The notes under the pieces were generated by a model. It ran no database searches, was not told where the DNA came from, and saw nothing but the letters and a program-made list of their open reading frames with translations. Position numbers and translations under genes: made by a program. This document shows, piece by piece, positions 1 through 6,926 of a DNA stretch of 8,138 bases (position 1 is its first letter; every line of letters begins with the position of its first letter). Origin of the DNA: Rickettsia typhi (GTDB lineage: Bacteria > Pseudomonadota > Alphaproteobacteria > Rickettsiales > UBA1997). The DNA lies in NCBI GenBank assembly GCA_945861125.1, contig CAMASZ010000048.1, forward strand, positions 1-8,138, read 5' to 3'.

Positions 1-63
1 GAATTTGAATATCCTATTGAATATTTAAAGATGGGATTTGGTATTAGTATTAATTATTTTTAA
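1..63 (+). CDS. C-terminal end of an unidentified protein, possibly an outer-membrane beta-barrel (5' part outside window)
   Basis: Frame 1 is open from the window edge to a TAA at 61-63 and gives 20 residues ending MGFGISINYF; the other two plus frames close earlier. The last dozen residues alternate hydrophobic (L, M, F, I, I, Y) with small or polar residues and end in Phe, which is how the last strand of many outer-membrane beta-barrels looks. The alternation is one residue out of phase with the classical C-terminal signature (hydrophobics at positions 1, 3, 5, 7 and 9 from the end), so the resemblance is partial. The gene would converge on the AsmA gene and overlap its last 14 bases. A 20-codon open stretch can arise by chance in AT-rich DNA, so this is tentative and the family is not recognised. 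Confidence 0.4.
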   Translation, partial: EFEYPIEYLKMGFGISINYF

Positions 64-3000
64 CTTCTTCGACAGCGATTTTATTTTCTATAATTTCACT
101 ATTCCTATTTTCTTGATCTTGTTTGTTTTTACCAGTTTGAATAATTGGCGAAGCTTGCTTTGGCAAGCCAAGATATTGCCTTACTTGATCAATATTAAAT
201 GATATTTTTAAATTATCTTGATTGCCGCTTATTCCGGTAGCTATATTAATAGGAATTGTTTTATTGCGATATCCCGTTATAAATACTGTATTCAATAATC
301 CATCAAATAGCTTTTTATCAGTAAAAATTTTTCCAGTTAAAACGCTATTTATAGCGGGTGCACTCATATTAAATCTAACTTGACCCTTGTTATCTTTATT
401 AATTTTAATTATTCCATCAGCCTTATTAAATACCGTTTTACTATTTTGGTTGATTAATATTGATTCTGGATACTGCAGTTCCTCTCTAAACAAAGATGGA
501 TTAAACAACTTTTTAACTAAATCATTTATTGCCATTCCCTCTATTGTTAATAAAGAAATTTTAGTATTTACATCAGCTTGCATTTTTTTTACAAACTCTT
601 CTTTGCTACTTCCTGAGCCAACGATACTTGCCGAAATATTGGCAGTACCTGATATATTTTTAATATCTACCAAATCTCGCATTAAAGGATTTAGTGCAAC
701 ATTTTTAAATGTAAATAAGCCACTTATTAATTTACTATATTTAAAGTCAATGGCGCCCAGAAAAGATATTGTGCCATCGTACATATTACCATTAATTGCT
801 AATTTTTCTAAAACACCGTTTTTAATATTACCACCGAGAGAAAGCCTGTAAATATTGTTATCATCGATTTGTAAATTTTCTAGTTTTAAAGAAATTTTGC
901 CGTCAAAACCGTCCAACGAAGGTATAGAATAAAATTTGTCAAAAAAATTCTTATTATTTTTTTGAGATTGCTGTGTTAAGATTTCTTCTATTTTATTGAT
1001 TGATTCACTAGATGCATTTGATGTTTTGTTAATTTTATAATAAAACCTTTCACCTTTTATATCTATAAATAAAGATGGAGTTGAACCGCTAATATCAACA
1101 CTTAAATTGATATTTAAATCATTTTCTTCCGATCTTAAACTCAAATCAGAAACATATATATAGCCACGACCAAATTTTAAATTCATTTCTTGATCAAAGA
1201 AATTTTCGCCATTATAAGAAAGTTTTTCAAATTTGAAGTTTAAATCAGCGTTTGAATGAATATTATTTAACCATAATAATTTTTTTAATAACGATCCTGA
1301 TGATAGATAAATATTGCGCTCTGAGGTTAAAAAATAATCATCAATATTAAAATCGGTTATTTTAAAAGATCCACCTAAATTACTGATATTCTTAACGCTA
1401 GAAATTTTAATATCACCATTAATTTCGGTATTATCATTATTTAAATTTAGATAAAAATTATTTAGAGCTATTAAATTTGGCTCTGAAAATAAATCTGAAT
1501 TGAGTTGATAATTTTTTAATTTATCAAATCTCAAATTTTGTGAATCAACCTTAATCCATTTTAATGTATCACCAAACAAAAAGCCTTTGCAGGACAGTTT
1601 TCCAATAAACTTAGGAAGGGTTGTTGTATTATAAATAATTCCAGAAATTATAACATCAGCTTCTCCGGGGATTCTAAAAGTTGAGGGCAAAATCATTATT
1701 TCACCATAATTTGATATTGTAGCATAAAATGAGGCATCTTTGATTAAATCATCTTTATAATTAATACTTTTGGCATTTATATCCAAAGTAATATCAAGAT
1801 CTTTGTCAGCGCTAATTGGCTTATCTGTAGTCTTATTATCTTTATTACTATTAGTAACAATCTTTGATTCCGGGGCTTTATTTTCCTTATCCTTACTGTC
1901 ATTAACAACCAAATCATTTTGATCTTTATCATTTATTTCTTTATTTGCAACATTAGATTCTTCAAATGAGTAAGGCTCGGGAGACCAAATACTGTCTAGA
2001 TCTAGATTTTGTAAATCTAACCTAATATCAGAAGCTGGAATTTTTGAAGATAAAAATATTTCAGCACTTCCAGTTCCTTTGACATTACTGGAATCAATTT
2101 TTATTTCTTCTAGAAATATTTCACCATTATTGCTATTAATCTTAGAATTAATTTTAATTGATTTATCATTAAATTTTAGTTTGTTAGCTATGTAACCACT
2201 GGCTGAAACATAACTTTTGTAAAAAGATTTTAATTCTAAAATTTCAGCATCAACAATACCAACAAACTCACTATCAAATAAACCAAGATTTTCAGATCGA
2301 TAATTGCCTTTAATTTTCAAATTTAAAATTGGTGAACTTAATTTTAGATAAGAATCATATTTCTTGGATTCAGATTTGAATTTAGCAAATAATGCCAATT
2401 CACTTTTAATTTTACTACTAATAAAACTTCCTTTAGCAATTATTTCTTCTTCATCAGCACTAAGATCAAAATTAATATCATTTATTTCATTTTTATGAAT
2501 AGCGTCATAATAGGAAATAAATTTACCATCATTAATTTTGATTTTTGGTAATTTGGTTATGCCTAGCACAGTGCTTTCTATATCGGTAATTGAAAAGAAT
2601 TTGGTACTCACTCCAGGAGTTCTTTTGTTATTACTGTTATCATATTTTTTTACTAATTCTTCTTCGATTTTCTTAATGTCATTATTATTTATTGTTTTTG
2701 ATATTTCATAATCAATTTTTTCAAAAATGGCGCCATCAATTATAACTTCTTTTACCAAAACCCTTCCTGATAATTTAAATAAAGGAAATTTGATTTTAAC
2801 TTTTTTAGAATAAACATTATAACTTTCTTTTGAGGATTGTATTTTATTATTAACTTTTGTTTTAAACCTATATCCTTGCAACACAACATCATTTGCAACT
2901 ATTGTTGGATATGGCAATAGACTGACTGACAATTTGCCATATATTGAAATATTTGATTGAGTAGTTTTGCTTAATTTTTGAACAATTTGAAATTTTAAAT

Positions 3001-3184
3001 CAGAATTATTAAGCAAAATTGGTGCCACAAAAACAAATAAACCAATCGACAAAAATACCGCAGAACCAATTTTAAATGCTTCTGAGTTTTTTATTTTATC
3101 AATCCTAGATTTAAGGGTATTATTTGAGCTCTTGGAAAGTAAAGATGATTTCGCTTTTTGAATAAAGTTAAAATTTATTTTCAT
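50..3184 (-). CDS. AsmA-family protein, inner-membrane anchored with large periplasmic part
   Basis: The product is 1044 residues. A basic, Ser/Lys-rich cytoplasmic N-terminus of about 37 residues precedes one membrane segment (about 38-58). The AsmA N-terminal signature follows (about 80-105, including SVSLLPYPTI), where the family typically has a G-x-hydrophobic-SxLP-P pattern before a short strand. The rest is beta-rich, with many alternating polar/hydrophobic strands. The AsmA C-terminal region lies around 760-960, with an SGTANISASIVGSG stretch and then a helix-strand motif near 870-890. AsmA proteins belong to the AsmA/TamB/YhdP group of bridge-like proteins linked to outer-membrane lipid or protein homeostasis; the exact substrate here cannot be read. 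Residues about 398-470 form a Lys/Asp/Asn/Glu-rich low-complexity linker splitting the periplasmic part. The ATG lies 3 bases after the RodZ-like stop, so the gene is last in the murG operon. The family call is firm, the specific role is not. Confidence 0.88.
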   Translation of the reverse strand: MKINFNFIQKAKSSLLSKSSNNTLKSRIDKIKNSEAFKIGSAVFLSIGLFVFVAPILLNNSDLKFQIVQKLSKTTQSNISIYGKLSVSLLPYPTIVANDVVLQGYRFKTKVNNKIQSSKESYNVYSKKVKIKFPLFKLSGRVLVKEVIIDGAIFEKIDYEISKTINNNDIKKIEEELVKKYDNSNNKRTPGVSTKFFSITDIESTVLGITKLPKIKINDGKFISYYDAIHKNEINDINFDLSADEEEIIAKGSFISSKIKSELALFAKFKSESKKYDSYLKLSSPILNLKIKGNYRSENLGLFDSEFVGIVDAEILELKSFYKSYVSASGYIANKLKFNDKSIKINSKINSNNGEIFLEEIKIDSSNVKGTGSAEIFLSSKIPASDIRLDLQNLDLDSIWSPEPYSFEESNVANKEINDKDQNDLVVNDSKDKENKAPESKIVTNSNKDNKTTDKPISADKDLDITLDINAKSINYKDDLIKDASFYATISNYGEIMILPSTFRIPGEADVIISGIIYNTTTLPKFIGKLSCKGFLFGDTLKWIKVDSQNLRFDKLKNYQLNSDLFSEPNLIALNNFYLNLNNDNTEINGDIKISSVKNISNLGGSFKITDFNIDDYFLTSERNIYLSSGSLLKKLLWLNNIHSNADLNFKFEKLSYNGENFFDQEMNLKFGRGYIYVSDLSLRSEENDLNINLSVDISGSTPSLFIDIKGERFYYKINKTSNASSESINKIEEILTQQSQKNNKNFFDKFYSIPSLDGFDGKISLKLENLQIDDNNIYRLSLGGNIKNGVLEKLAINGNMYDGTISFLGAIDFKYSKLISGLFTFKNVALNPLMRDLVDIKNISGTANISASIVGSGSSKEEFVKKMQADVNTKISLLTIEGMAINDLVKKLFNPSLFREELQYPESILINQNSKTVFNKADGIIKINKDNKGQVRFNMSAPAINSVLTGKIFTDKKLFDGLLNTVFITGYRNKTIPINIATGISGNQDNLKISFNIDQVRQYLGLPKQASPIIQTGKNKQDQENRNSEIIENKIAVEEVKNN

Positions 3185-3187
3185 CTA

Positions 3188-3679
3188 TTAATTAATATTC
3201 TGTAATTCATATATGATTTTTTTACTTTCGATAATAGTTTTTTGATTATAATTTAAATTCAAAATTAACAAAAAAAATAAAGAAAATATTAAAGATAAAA
3301 AAGAGAAAATAATATAATAATTATCAGGAGGACTAAGCTTGCTGTAAGTTCCAATATTTATTAACTGATGATTTTTACTTTCAACACATGATTTAACTTT
3401 GAGCTGATTAATTTTATTATCAATAAATTTTTCATCTATCTTTAATAATTTTGCATATGCTCGAACTATACTAACTTGGTAAGGGCTATTATTTAATTTT
3501 TCTAAATCATTGTTTTCAATATAGATCAGATCTCTTAATTTAATTTTTAGAAAGGAGCTTATTTCACTGATATCTAGACCTTTTTTAATTCTAATTTCTT
3601 TTAAAATTGAACCAATGCTTTGATCTTGATAATCACTTTCTAAATTTCTAATATTATGTTCAAAATTCTTGTTATTCAT
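3188..3679 (-). CDS. Short RodZ-like protein: N-terminal helix-turn-helix plus one membrane segment
   Basis: The product is 163 residues. Residues about 21-92 match the Xre-like HTH_25 fold of RodZ: SIGSILKEIRIKKGLDISEI (first helices), then a helix ending YIENNDLEKL and the helix with VRAYAKLLKID. In typical HTH_25 proteins these read as LRxxREAxGLSLxxIA, YLxAIExGDxxxL and GFLRxYAxxLGLD. A hydrophobic segment at 121-143 is the only membrane helix, and about 20 residues follow it. In RodZ the HTH binds the actin-like MreB in the cytoplasm and a periplasmic domain follows the membrane helix. Here that domain is essentially absent, so this is a minimal version. The ATG lies inside the murG 3' end, in the run AATGAATAA that also holds the murG stop (8-base overlap), which implies coupled translation. 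A cell-shape role is inferred from fold and neighbour. A membrane-anchored transcription regulator is the alternative. Confidence 0.75.
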   Translation of the reverse strand: MNNKNFEHNIRNLESDYQDQSIGSILKEIRIKKGLDISEISSFLKIKLRDLIYIENNDLEKLNNSPYQVSIVRAYAKLLKIDEKFIDNKINQLKVKSCVESKNHQLINIGTYSKLSPPDNYYIIFSFLSLIFSLFFLLILNLNYNQKTIIESKKIIYELQNIN

Positions 3680-4829
3680 TGATTAAATTAAATAATTTTT
3701 GCGTTGCATTTAGATTTGCAATATCGCCAGCATTTTGTGACATTTTTATAAGAGTTGCTGGATTATTTATTAATTTTGAAATTACTTCAGATACATTATT
3801 TATGGTGAATTCTTTTTCTTTTATTACAATAGCTGCGCCATTTTTTTCCAAAAAAGTTGCATTTTTTTCCTGGTGATTGTCAGCAGATTCTGCGAAGGGA
3901 ACTAGTATCATTGGCTTTTTAGCTGCACAAAATTCAAAAATCGAAGAAGATCCTGATCTTGCAATTACTAGATGCGATCTTGAAATTAAACTAGCCATAT
4001 CTTCAAAAAAATAATCAATTGCTATATTGATATTGAAAGATTTATATTTTTCAAAAGTACTTTTAACCAATTCAGATCTACATTGTTGAGTAATACATAA
4101 TATCTCTTTAACGTTCTCACTCAAATTAAAAAATGCCCGTGGCATTATTTCGCTAAAAATTTTTGCACCTCCCGATCCACCTATTATCAAGATATGAAAA
4201 CATTCTTTATTACTTTTTTTATAAAAATCTGATTCTAGCAAAACATTATAACCCATTCTACTATCCATTGAAAAATAATCTCTTTCTATTTTTGGAAGGG
4301 AATATTCATTTTTATATAAATTTATTATTTCGTCACGAATTGGATTGCCAGTAGTAATAATTTTCTTCTTTACCTCTTCACATATACCAGAAGTTTCTGG
4401 AAAAGAAGTGGCAATCTTACTGGCATATTTTGCAAAAATTCTATTTACCTTTCCAAGATGAGAGTTTTGTTCATGAAGAATTATTTTTCTTCGCATAATA
4501 ATTGCAGAAAATAGCACCGGAAAAGTTGCATAACCACCAAAAGCAATAACATACTTTGGATTATACCTAAAAATAAAATAGCAAGATTTTAAAGTACCAA
4601 AAAAAATTTTTATTGATGCTAAAAACAAAAAAGGAGCAGATTTTTTTAACTGCGAAGCGCTGATAATAAAGGATTGAAAACTATCTTCTTTTTTAATAAA
4701 ATTAGTTACTTTCTTGTCAGCAAGGAAAAAAACTTTAAAGTTATTTTGTGATAAAAGCTTAGCTAGACAGCGTGCCGGCATTATATGACCGCCAGTTCCG
4801 CCACTGGAAATAAAAATTACATTTGACAT
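3672..4829 (-). CDS. murG: MurG, UDP-GlcNAc:lipid I N-acetylglucosaminyltransferase
   Basis: MurG transfers GlcNAc from UDP-GlcNAc to undecaprenyl-pyrophosphoryl-MurNAc-pentapeptide (lipid I), making lipid II at the cytoplasmic face of the inner membrane. All hallmark motifs of this GT28-family GT-B enzyme are visible: the N-terminal glycine loop SGGTGGH (9-15), FGGYATFP (97-104), HEQN (119-122) followed by the usual GKVNR, GNPIR (161-165), the second glycine loop GGSGGA (217-222), RSGSSSIFE (291-299) with the conserved Glu299, and DNHQEKNA (317-324) matching the sugar-nucleotide-binding DxxQxxNA. It has 385 residues, against roughly 355-365 in most bacteria. The extra length sits mainly between GNPIR and the second glycine loop. 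The second loop has Gly where GGSQGA is usual. Neither murC nor ftsW is adjacent, so the gene is detached from the canonical division/wall cluster. It is the first gene of the minus-strand operon. Confidence 0.97.
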   Translation of the reverse strand: MSNVIFISSGGTGGHIMPARCLAKLLSQNNFKVFFLADKKVTNFIKKEDSFQSFIISASQLKKSAPFLFLASIKIFFGTLKSCYFIFRYNPKYVIAFGGYATFPVLFSAIIMRRKIILHEQNSHLGKVNRIFAKYASKIATSFPETSGICEEVKKKIITTGNPIRDEIINLYKNEYSLPKIERDYFSMDSRMGYNVLLESDFYKKSNKECFHILIIGGSGGAKIFSEIMPRAFFNLSENVKEILCITQQCRSELVKSTFEKYKSFNINIAIDYFFEDMASLISRSHLVIARSGSSSIFEFCAAKKPMILVPFAESADNHQEKNATFLEKNGAAIVIKEKEFTINNVSEVISKLINNPATLIKMSQNAGDIANLNATQKLFNLINE

Positions 4830-4846
4830 TATTTTATAATAAAAAT

Positions 4847-4879
4847 TATTTTTTTAATTTAGAAAATTAAATTTATTAT
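4847..4879 (+). promoter_or_regulatory. Candidate argF promoter elements
   Basis: Two candidates exist. One is TATTAT at 4874-4879 (5 of 6 to the -10 consensus), overlapping the opposite-strand murG -10, with no good -35 upstream; it gives a leader of about 44 bases. The other pairs an exact TTGACA at 4823-4828, inside the first codons of murG, with TATTTT at 4847-4852 at 18-base spacing, giving a longer leader. I see no arginine-repressor-like operator. The sequence alone does not decide between them. Confidence 0.3.
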
Positions 4880-4904
4880 ACCATTACTTTTAAAAAAATT
4901 TAAA
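4875..4904 (-). promoter_or_regulatory. Putative sigma-70-type promoter of the murG operon
   Basis: Read on the minus strand, a perfect TATAAT occupies 4880 down to 4875. Eighteen bases upstream is a weak -35 candidate, TTTAAA (4904 to 4899). Transcription would begin near 4868, leaving a leader of about 39 bases before the murG ATG. The DNA is very AT-rich, so chance matches are likely. The exact hexamer and its position in the only intergenic gap upstream of the operon are the support. Confidence 0.5.
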
Positions 4905-4929
4905 AAATTAACTCACAAACTTTTTAAAC

Positions 4930-5880
4930 ATGAAATTAGATAAAGTTAATAATCCTAAACACTTTATAGATATCAATAAAATCGGTAGTGCCCAACTAAA
5001 AAAAATTGTTGATGTTGCAAAAAAACTTAAAGAAGAAAAATTTAGTAAAAACTTTTCTGACTTATTAAAGCATAAAAATATCGCAATGATATTTGAAAAA
5101 AACTCAACCAGAACAAGAGTATCATTTGAGGTTGCCATAAATCAACTAGGTGGAAATGCAATTGTAATGAATAAACAAGATATGCAACTAGGTAAAGAGA
5201 CTGTAGAAGATACTGCTAAAGTTTTATCGCGCTACGTAAATGGAATTGTAATTCGTTCTCAATCTCATAAAACAATAACCGAATTGGCCGATAACAGCTC
5301 AGTTTCAGTTATAAATGCACTGTCAGATTTTTCGCACCCATGTCAAATTATAGCTAGCATTCAAGCTATTGAAGAAAGTATTGGATCAATTGGTAAAAAA
5401 AAATTGGCATGGTTTGGAGATCAAAACAATGTTCTAAATTCTTACATTCAAGCTGCAAAATTTTTTGATTATGAGCTTAGCATAGCTAGCCCAAAGGAAT
5501 TAGATTTTTCAAAAGATGAAATTATAAAGGCCGTCAAAAATGGAGCAAAAATTAATCAATTTAATAATCCAAAAGACGCTGCCAAAAATGCAGACGTATT
5601 AATCACCGACACTTGGATATCAATGGGAGAAAACGCTGAAAAAAATCAAACATTAAAAGAAAAAAAAATAAAACAATTATTACCATTTCAAGTAAATCTA
5701 GATCTTTTTAAATTGGCCAATAAAAAAGCAATATTTACTCACTGTTTACCGGCCTATAGAGGTTTCGAGGTTTCTAATGAAGTTATAGATTCAAAAAAAT
5801 CAATAGTTTTTGAAGAGGCAGAAAATAGATTGCATGCTCAAAAATCAATATTGATATGGCTATTTTCAAACAATTATTAA
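4930..5880 (+). CDS. argF: Ornithine carbamoyltransferase (OTCase)
   Basis: This enzyme makes citrulline from ornithine and carbamoyl phosphate in cytoplasmic arginine synthesis; run in reverse it works in the arginine deiminase pathway. Carbamoyl-phosphate residues are present: STRTR at 59-63 and HPCQ at 136-139. The ornithine-binding signature is present as DTWISMG at 227-233, which separates it from aspartate carbamoyltransferase. The catalytic HCLP is at 271-274, followed by AYRG where many homologues have AHRG. The C-terminal helix carries FEEAENRLHAQKSIL. At 316 residues it is full length. The ATG at 4930 is the first in frame and fits the usual N-terminus; no Shine-Dalgarno is visible. 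No other arg gene is nearby, so biosynthetic versus catabolic use cannot be settled. It is divergent from murG and abuts the pilin gene tail to tail. Confidence 0.96.
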   Translation: MKLDKVNNPKHFIDINKIGSAQLKKIVDVAKKLKEEKFSKNFSDLLKHKNIAMIFEKNSTRTRVSFEVAINQLGGNAIVMNKQDMQLGKETVEDTAKVLSRYVNGIVIRSQSHKTITELADNSSVSVINALSDFSHPCQIIASIQAIEESIGSIGKKKLAWFGDQNNVLNSYIQAAKFFDYELSIASPKELDFSKDEIIKAVKNGAKINQFNNPKDAAKNADVLITDTWISMGENAEKNQTLKEKKIKQLLPFQVNLDLFKLANKKAIFTHCLPAYRGFEVSNEVIDSKKSIVFEEAENRLHAQKSILIWLFSNNY

Positions 5881-6792
5881 CTAAGAAATTTTAATACCCC
5901 ATTTCTTACCAAGATATTGTTCAACAGACTTTCTTTCTTCATCTTTTAGTGGTCTACTATAAATTATATACTCACCAGCATAACCCTGAAAAAATAAGGT
6001 GTTATCATTAGTGTATTTAAAAACTGCCCACGGAGTATTTCCATCATAAATTCCATTTACAGTACTATCTGAGACGGTTGTTCCAAGTTGAACTCCACCA
6101 TCAAATGCCGAGATGCTTGTTTTTGATCTTACAATTGAAATTATATGTGGCTTGTATTGATTATAGTTTGTTGTTACTTTTATTGTTTCACTGTTAAGAG
6201 TTCCATCAGCCCTAGAAATAGATCGAAAACAATTTGCCTGACCATTACAATCATCTAAAAATAAAGTTACCCCACTATTACCACCAACTCCGGTGCGGGA
6301 TTTTAAGCCAAAATAACCTTTTGGACCACTAGCCGGAGATATCCACTGCAATACACCAATCCAAGTAAAACCTGATTGTGAAAAACTATCGGTTAAATCA
6401 TTGATTAGCATTACTTGTGATCCGGTAGCAGATAAGACCGGCAAACCATTAATACCATTCTCAACAAAAGTTGGTTTATCAGCAACGTTATTTGCTTTGG
6501 CGTTATATTTAAAAGAACCTTGGGGATTTAAATCATACCAATTAGTCACAGTTAAACCATTTTCTTCCTCAGCGTCATCAAAACTTTTTTCTGAAGTACT
6601 TTCAAGCCAAACCATTAGATCTTTTATTGTAGAAACCGGAGAGCTTTGAGTTATTGACCTAGCAGAACTTAAACGCATTTGTCTAATTAGCCTCGAAGAT
6701 TGAGTTATACCGGCAACAAGAATTCCTATAATTAAAATTACAATTGACAATTCAATTAATGAGAAAGCTTTTTTATAATTAAGAAATTTCAT
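5881..6792 (-). CDS. Type IV prepilin-like protein with LamG-like passenger domain
   Basis: With the ATG at 6792 the product has 303 residues. Its N-terminus is a class III prepilin signal: a short basic leader MKFLNYKKA, then F10-SLIELSIVILIIGILVAG. Prepilin peptidase would cut between Ala9 and Phe10, and Glu14 is the +5 glutamate needed for pilus subunit assembly; Ala rather than the more usual Gly precedes the cut. The hydrophobic helix continues into an amphipathic helix to about 62. Residues about 65-300 look like a concanavalin/LamG-type beta-sandwich: WYDLN, GINGLPVL, FTWIGVLQW, then the typical ending GEYIIYSRPLKDEERKSVEQYL. Cys182 and Cys188 could form a disulfide. An in-frame TTG at 6816 would add eight residues, but it lies at or before the predicted transcription start, so ATG is preferred. 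The product is probably a surface or minor-pilin adhesin or a pseudopilin; the ligand is unknown. Confidence 0.82.
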   Translation of the reverse strand: MKFLNYKKAFSLIELSIVILIIGILVAGITQSSRLIRQMRLSSARSITQSSPVSTIKDLMVWLESTSEKSFDDAEEENGLTVTNWYDLNPQGSFKYNAKANNVADKPTFVENGINGLPVLSATGSQVMLINDLTDSFSQSGFTWIGVLQWISPASGPKGYFGLKSRTGVGGNSGVTLFLDDCNGQANCFRSISRADGTLNSETIKVTTNYNQYKPHIISIVRSKTSISAFDGGVQLGTTVSDSTVNGIYDGNTPWAVFKYTNDNTLFFQGYAGEYIIYSRPLKDEERKSVEQYLGKKWGIKIS

Positions 6793-6819
6793 TTTAAATA
6801 AAATTAAAACTAGCAATTG

Positions 6820-6828
6820 ATTATATCA
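6820..6828 (-). promoter_or_regulatory. Extended -10 promoter of the prepilin-like gene
   Basis: On the minus strand 6828 to 6820 reads TGATATAAT, an exact TGn extended -10 joined to a perfect TATAAT. No convincing -35 is present, which fits an extended -10 promoter. Initiation would fall near 6813, about 20 bases before the ATG at 6792. The hairpin array lies more than 100 bases upstream of it and would not be part of the transcript. Confidence 0.55.
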
Positions 6829-6926
6829 TTTTAACTTGAAAATTAAGTGTTTTAAAGCTGAAATGATATTTTGCAAATACATCACAAACCCCTCTCAATA
6901 TTGCAAAGACTTTGATCATTTTAAGG
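6829..6926. other. Non-coding flank between pilin promoter and repeat array
   Basis: No gene is supported here. TTGCAAA occurs twice, at 6871 and 6901, spaced 30 bases apart. CCCCT at 6889-6893 is complementary to AGGGG at 6924-6928, which would enclose a 30-base loop. The last bases run into the first repeat unit to make the palindrome GGGGATCCCC at 6925-6934. The stretch could be an upstream regulatory region or the fixed left flank of the repeat element. Confidence 0.4.

Noticed and set aside
387..851. A 154-codon plus-strand open frame inside the AsmA gene
   Set aside because: It is antisense to a well-supported coding region, has no recognisable domain, and its hydrophobic composition is what the opposite strand of this AT-rich gene gives.
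4830..4929. Possible small RNA or riboswitch between murG and argF
   Set aside because: The gap is only 100 bases of nearly pure A/T, with no stable stem or conserved motif that I can recognise beyond promoter-like hexamers.
4908..5138. Minus-strand open frame over the start of argF
   Set aside because: It is the antisense shadow of the conserved argF N-terminal region and lacks any recognisable motif.
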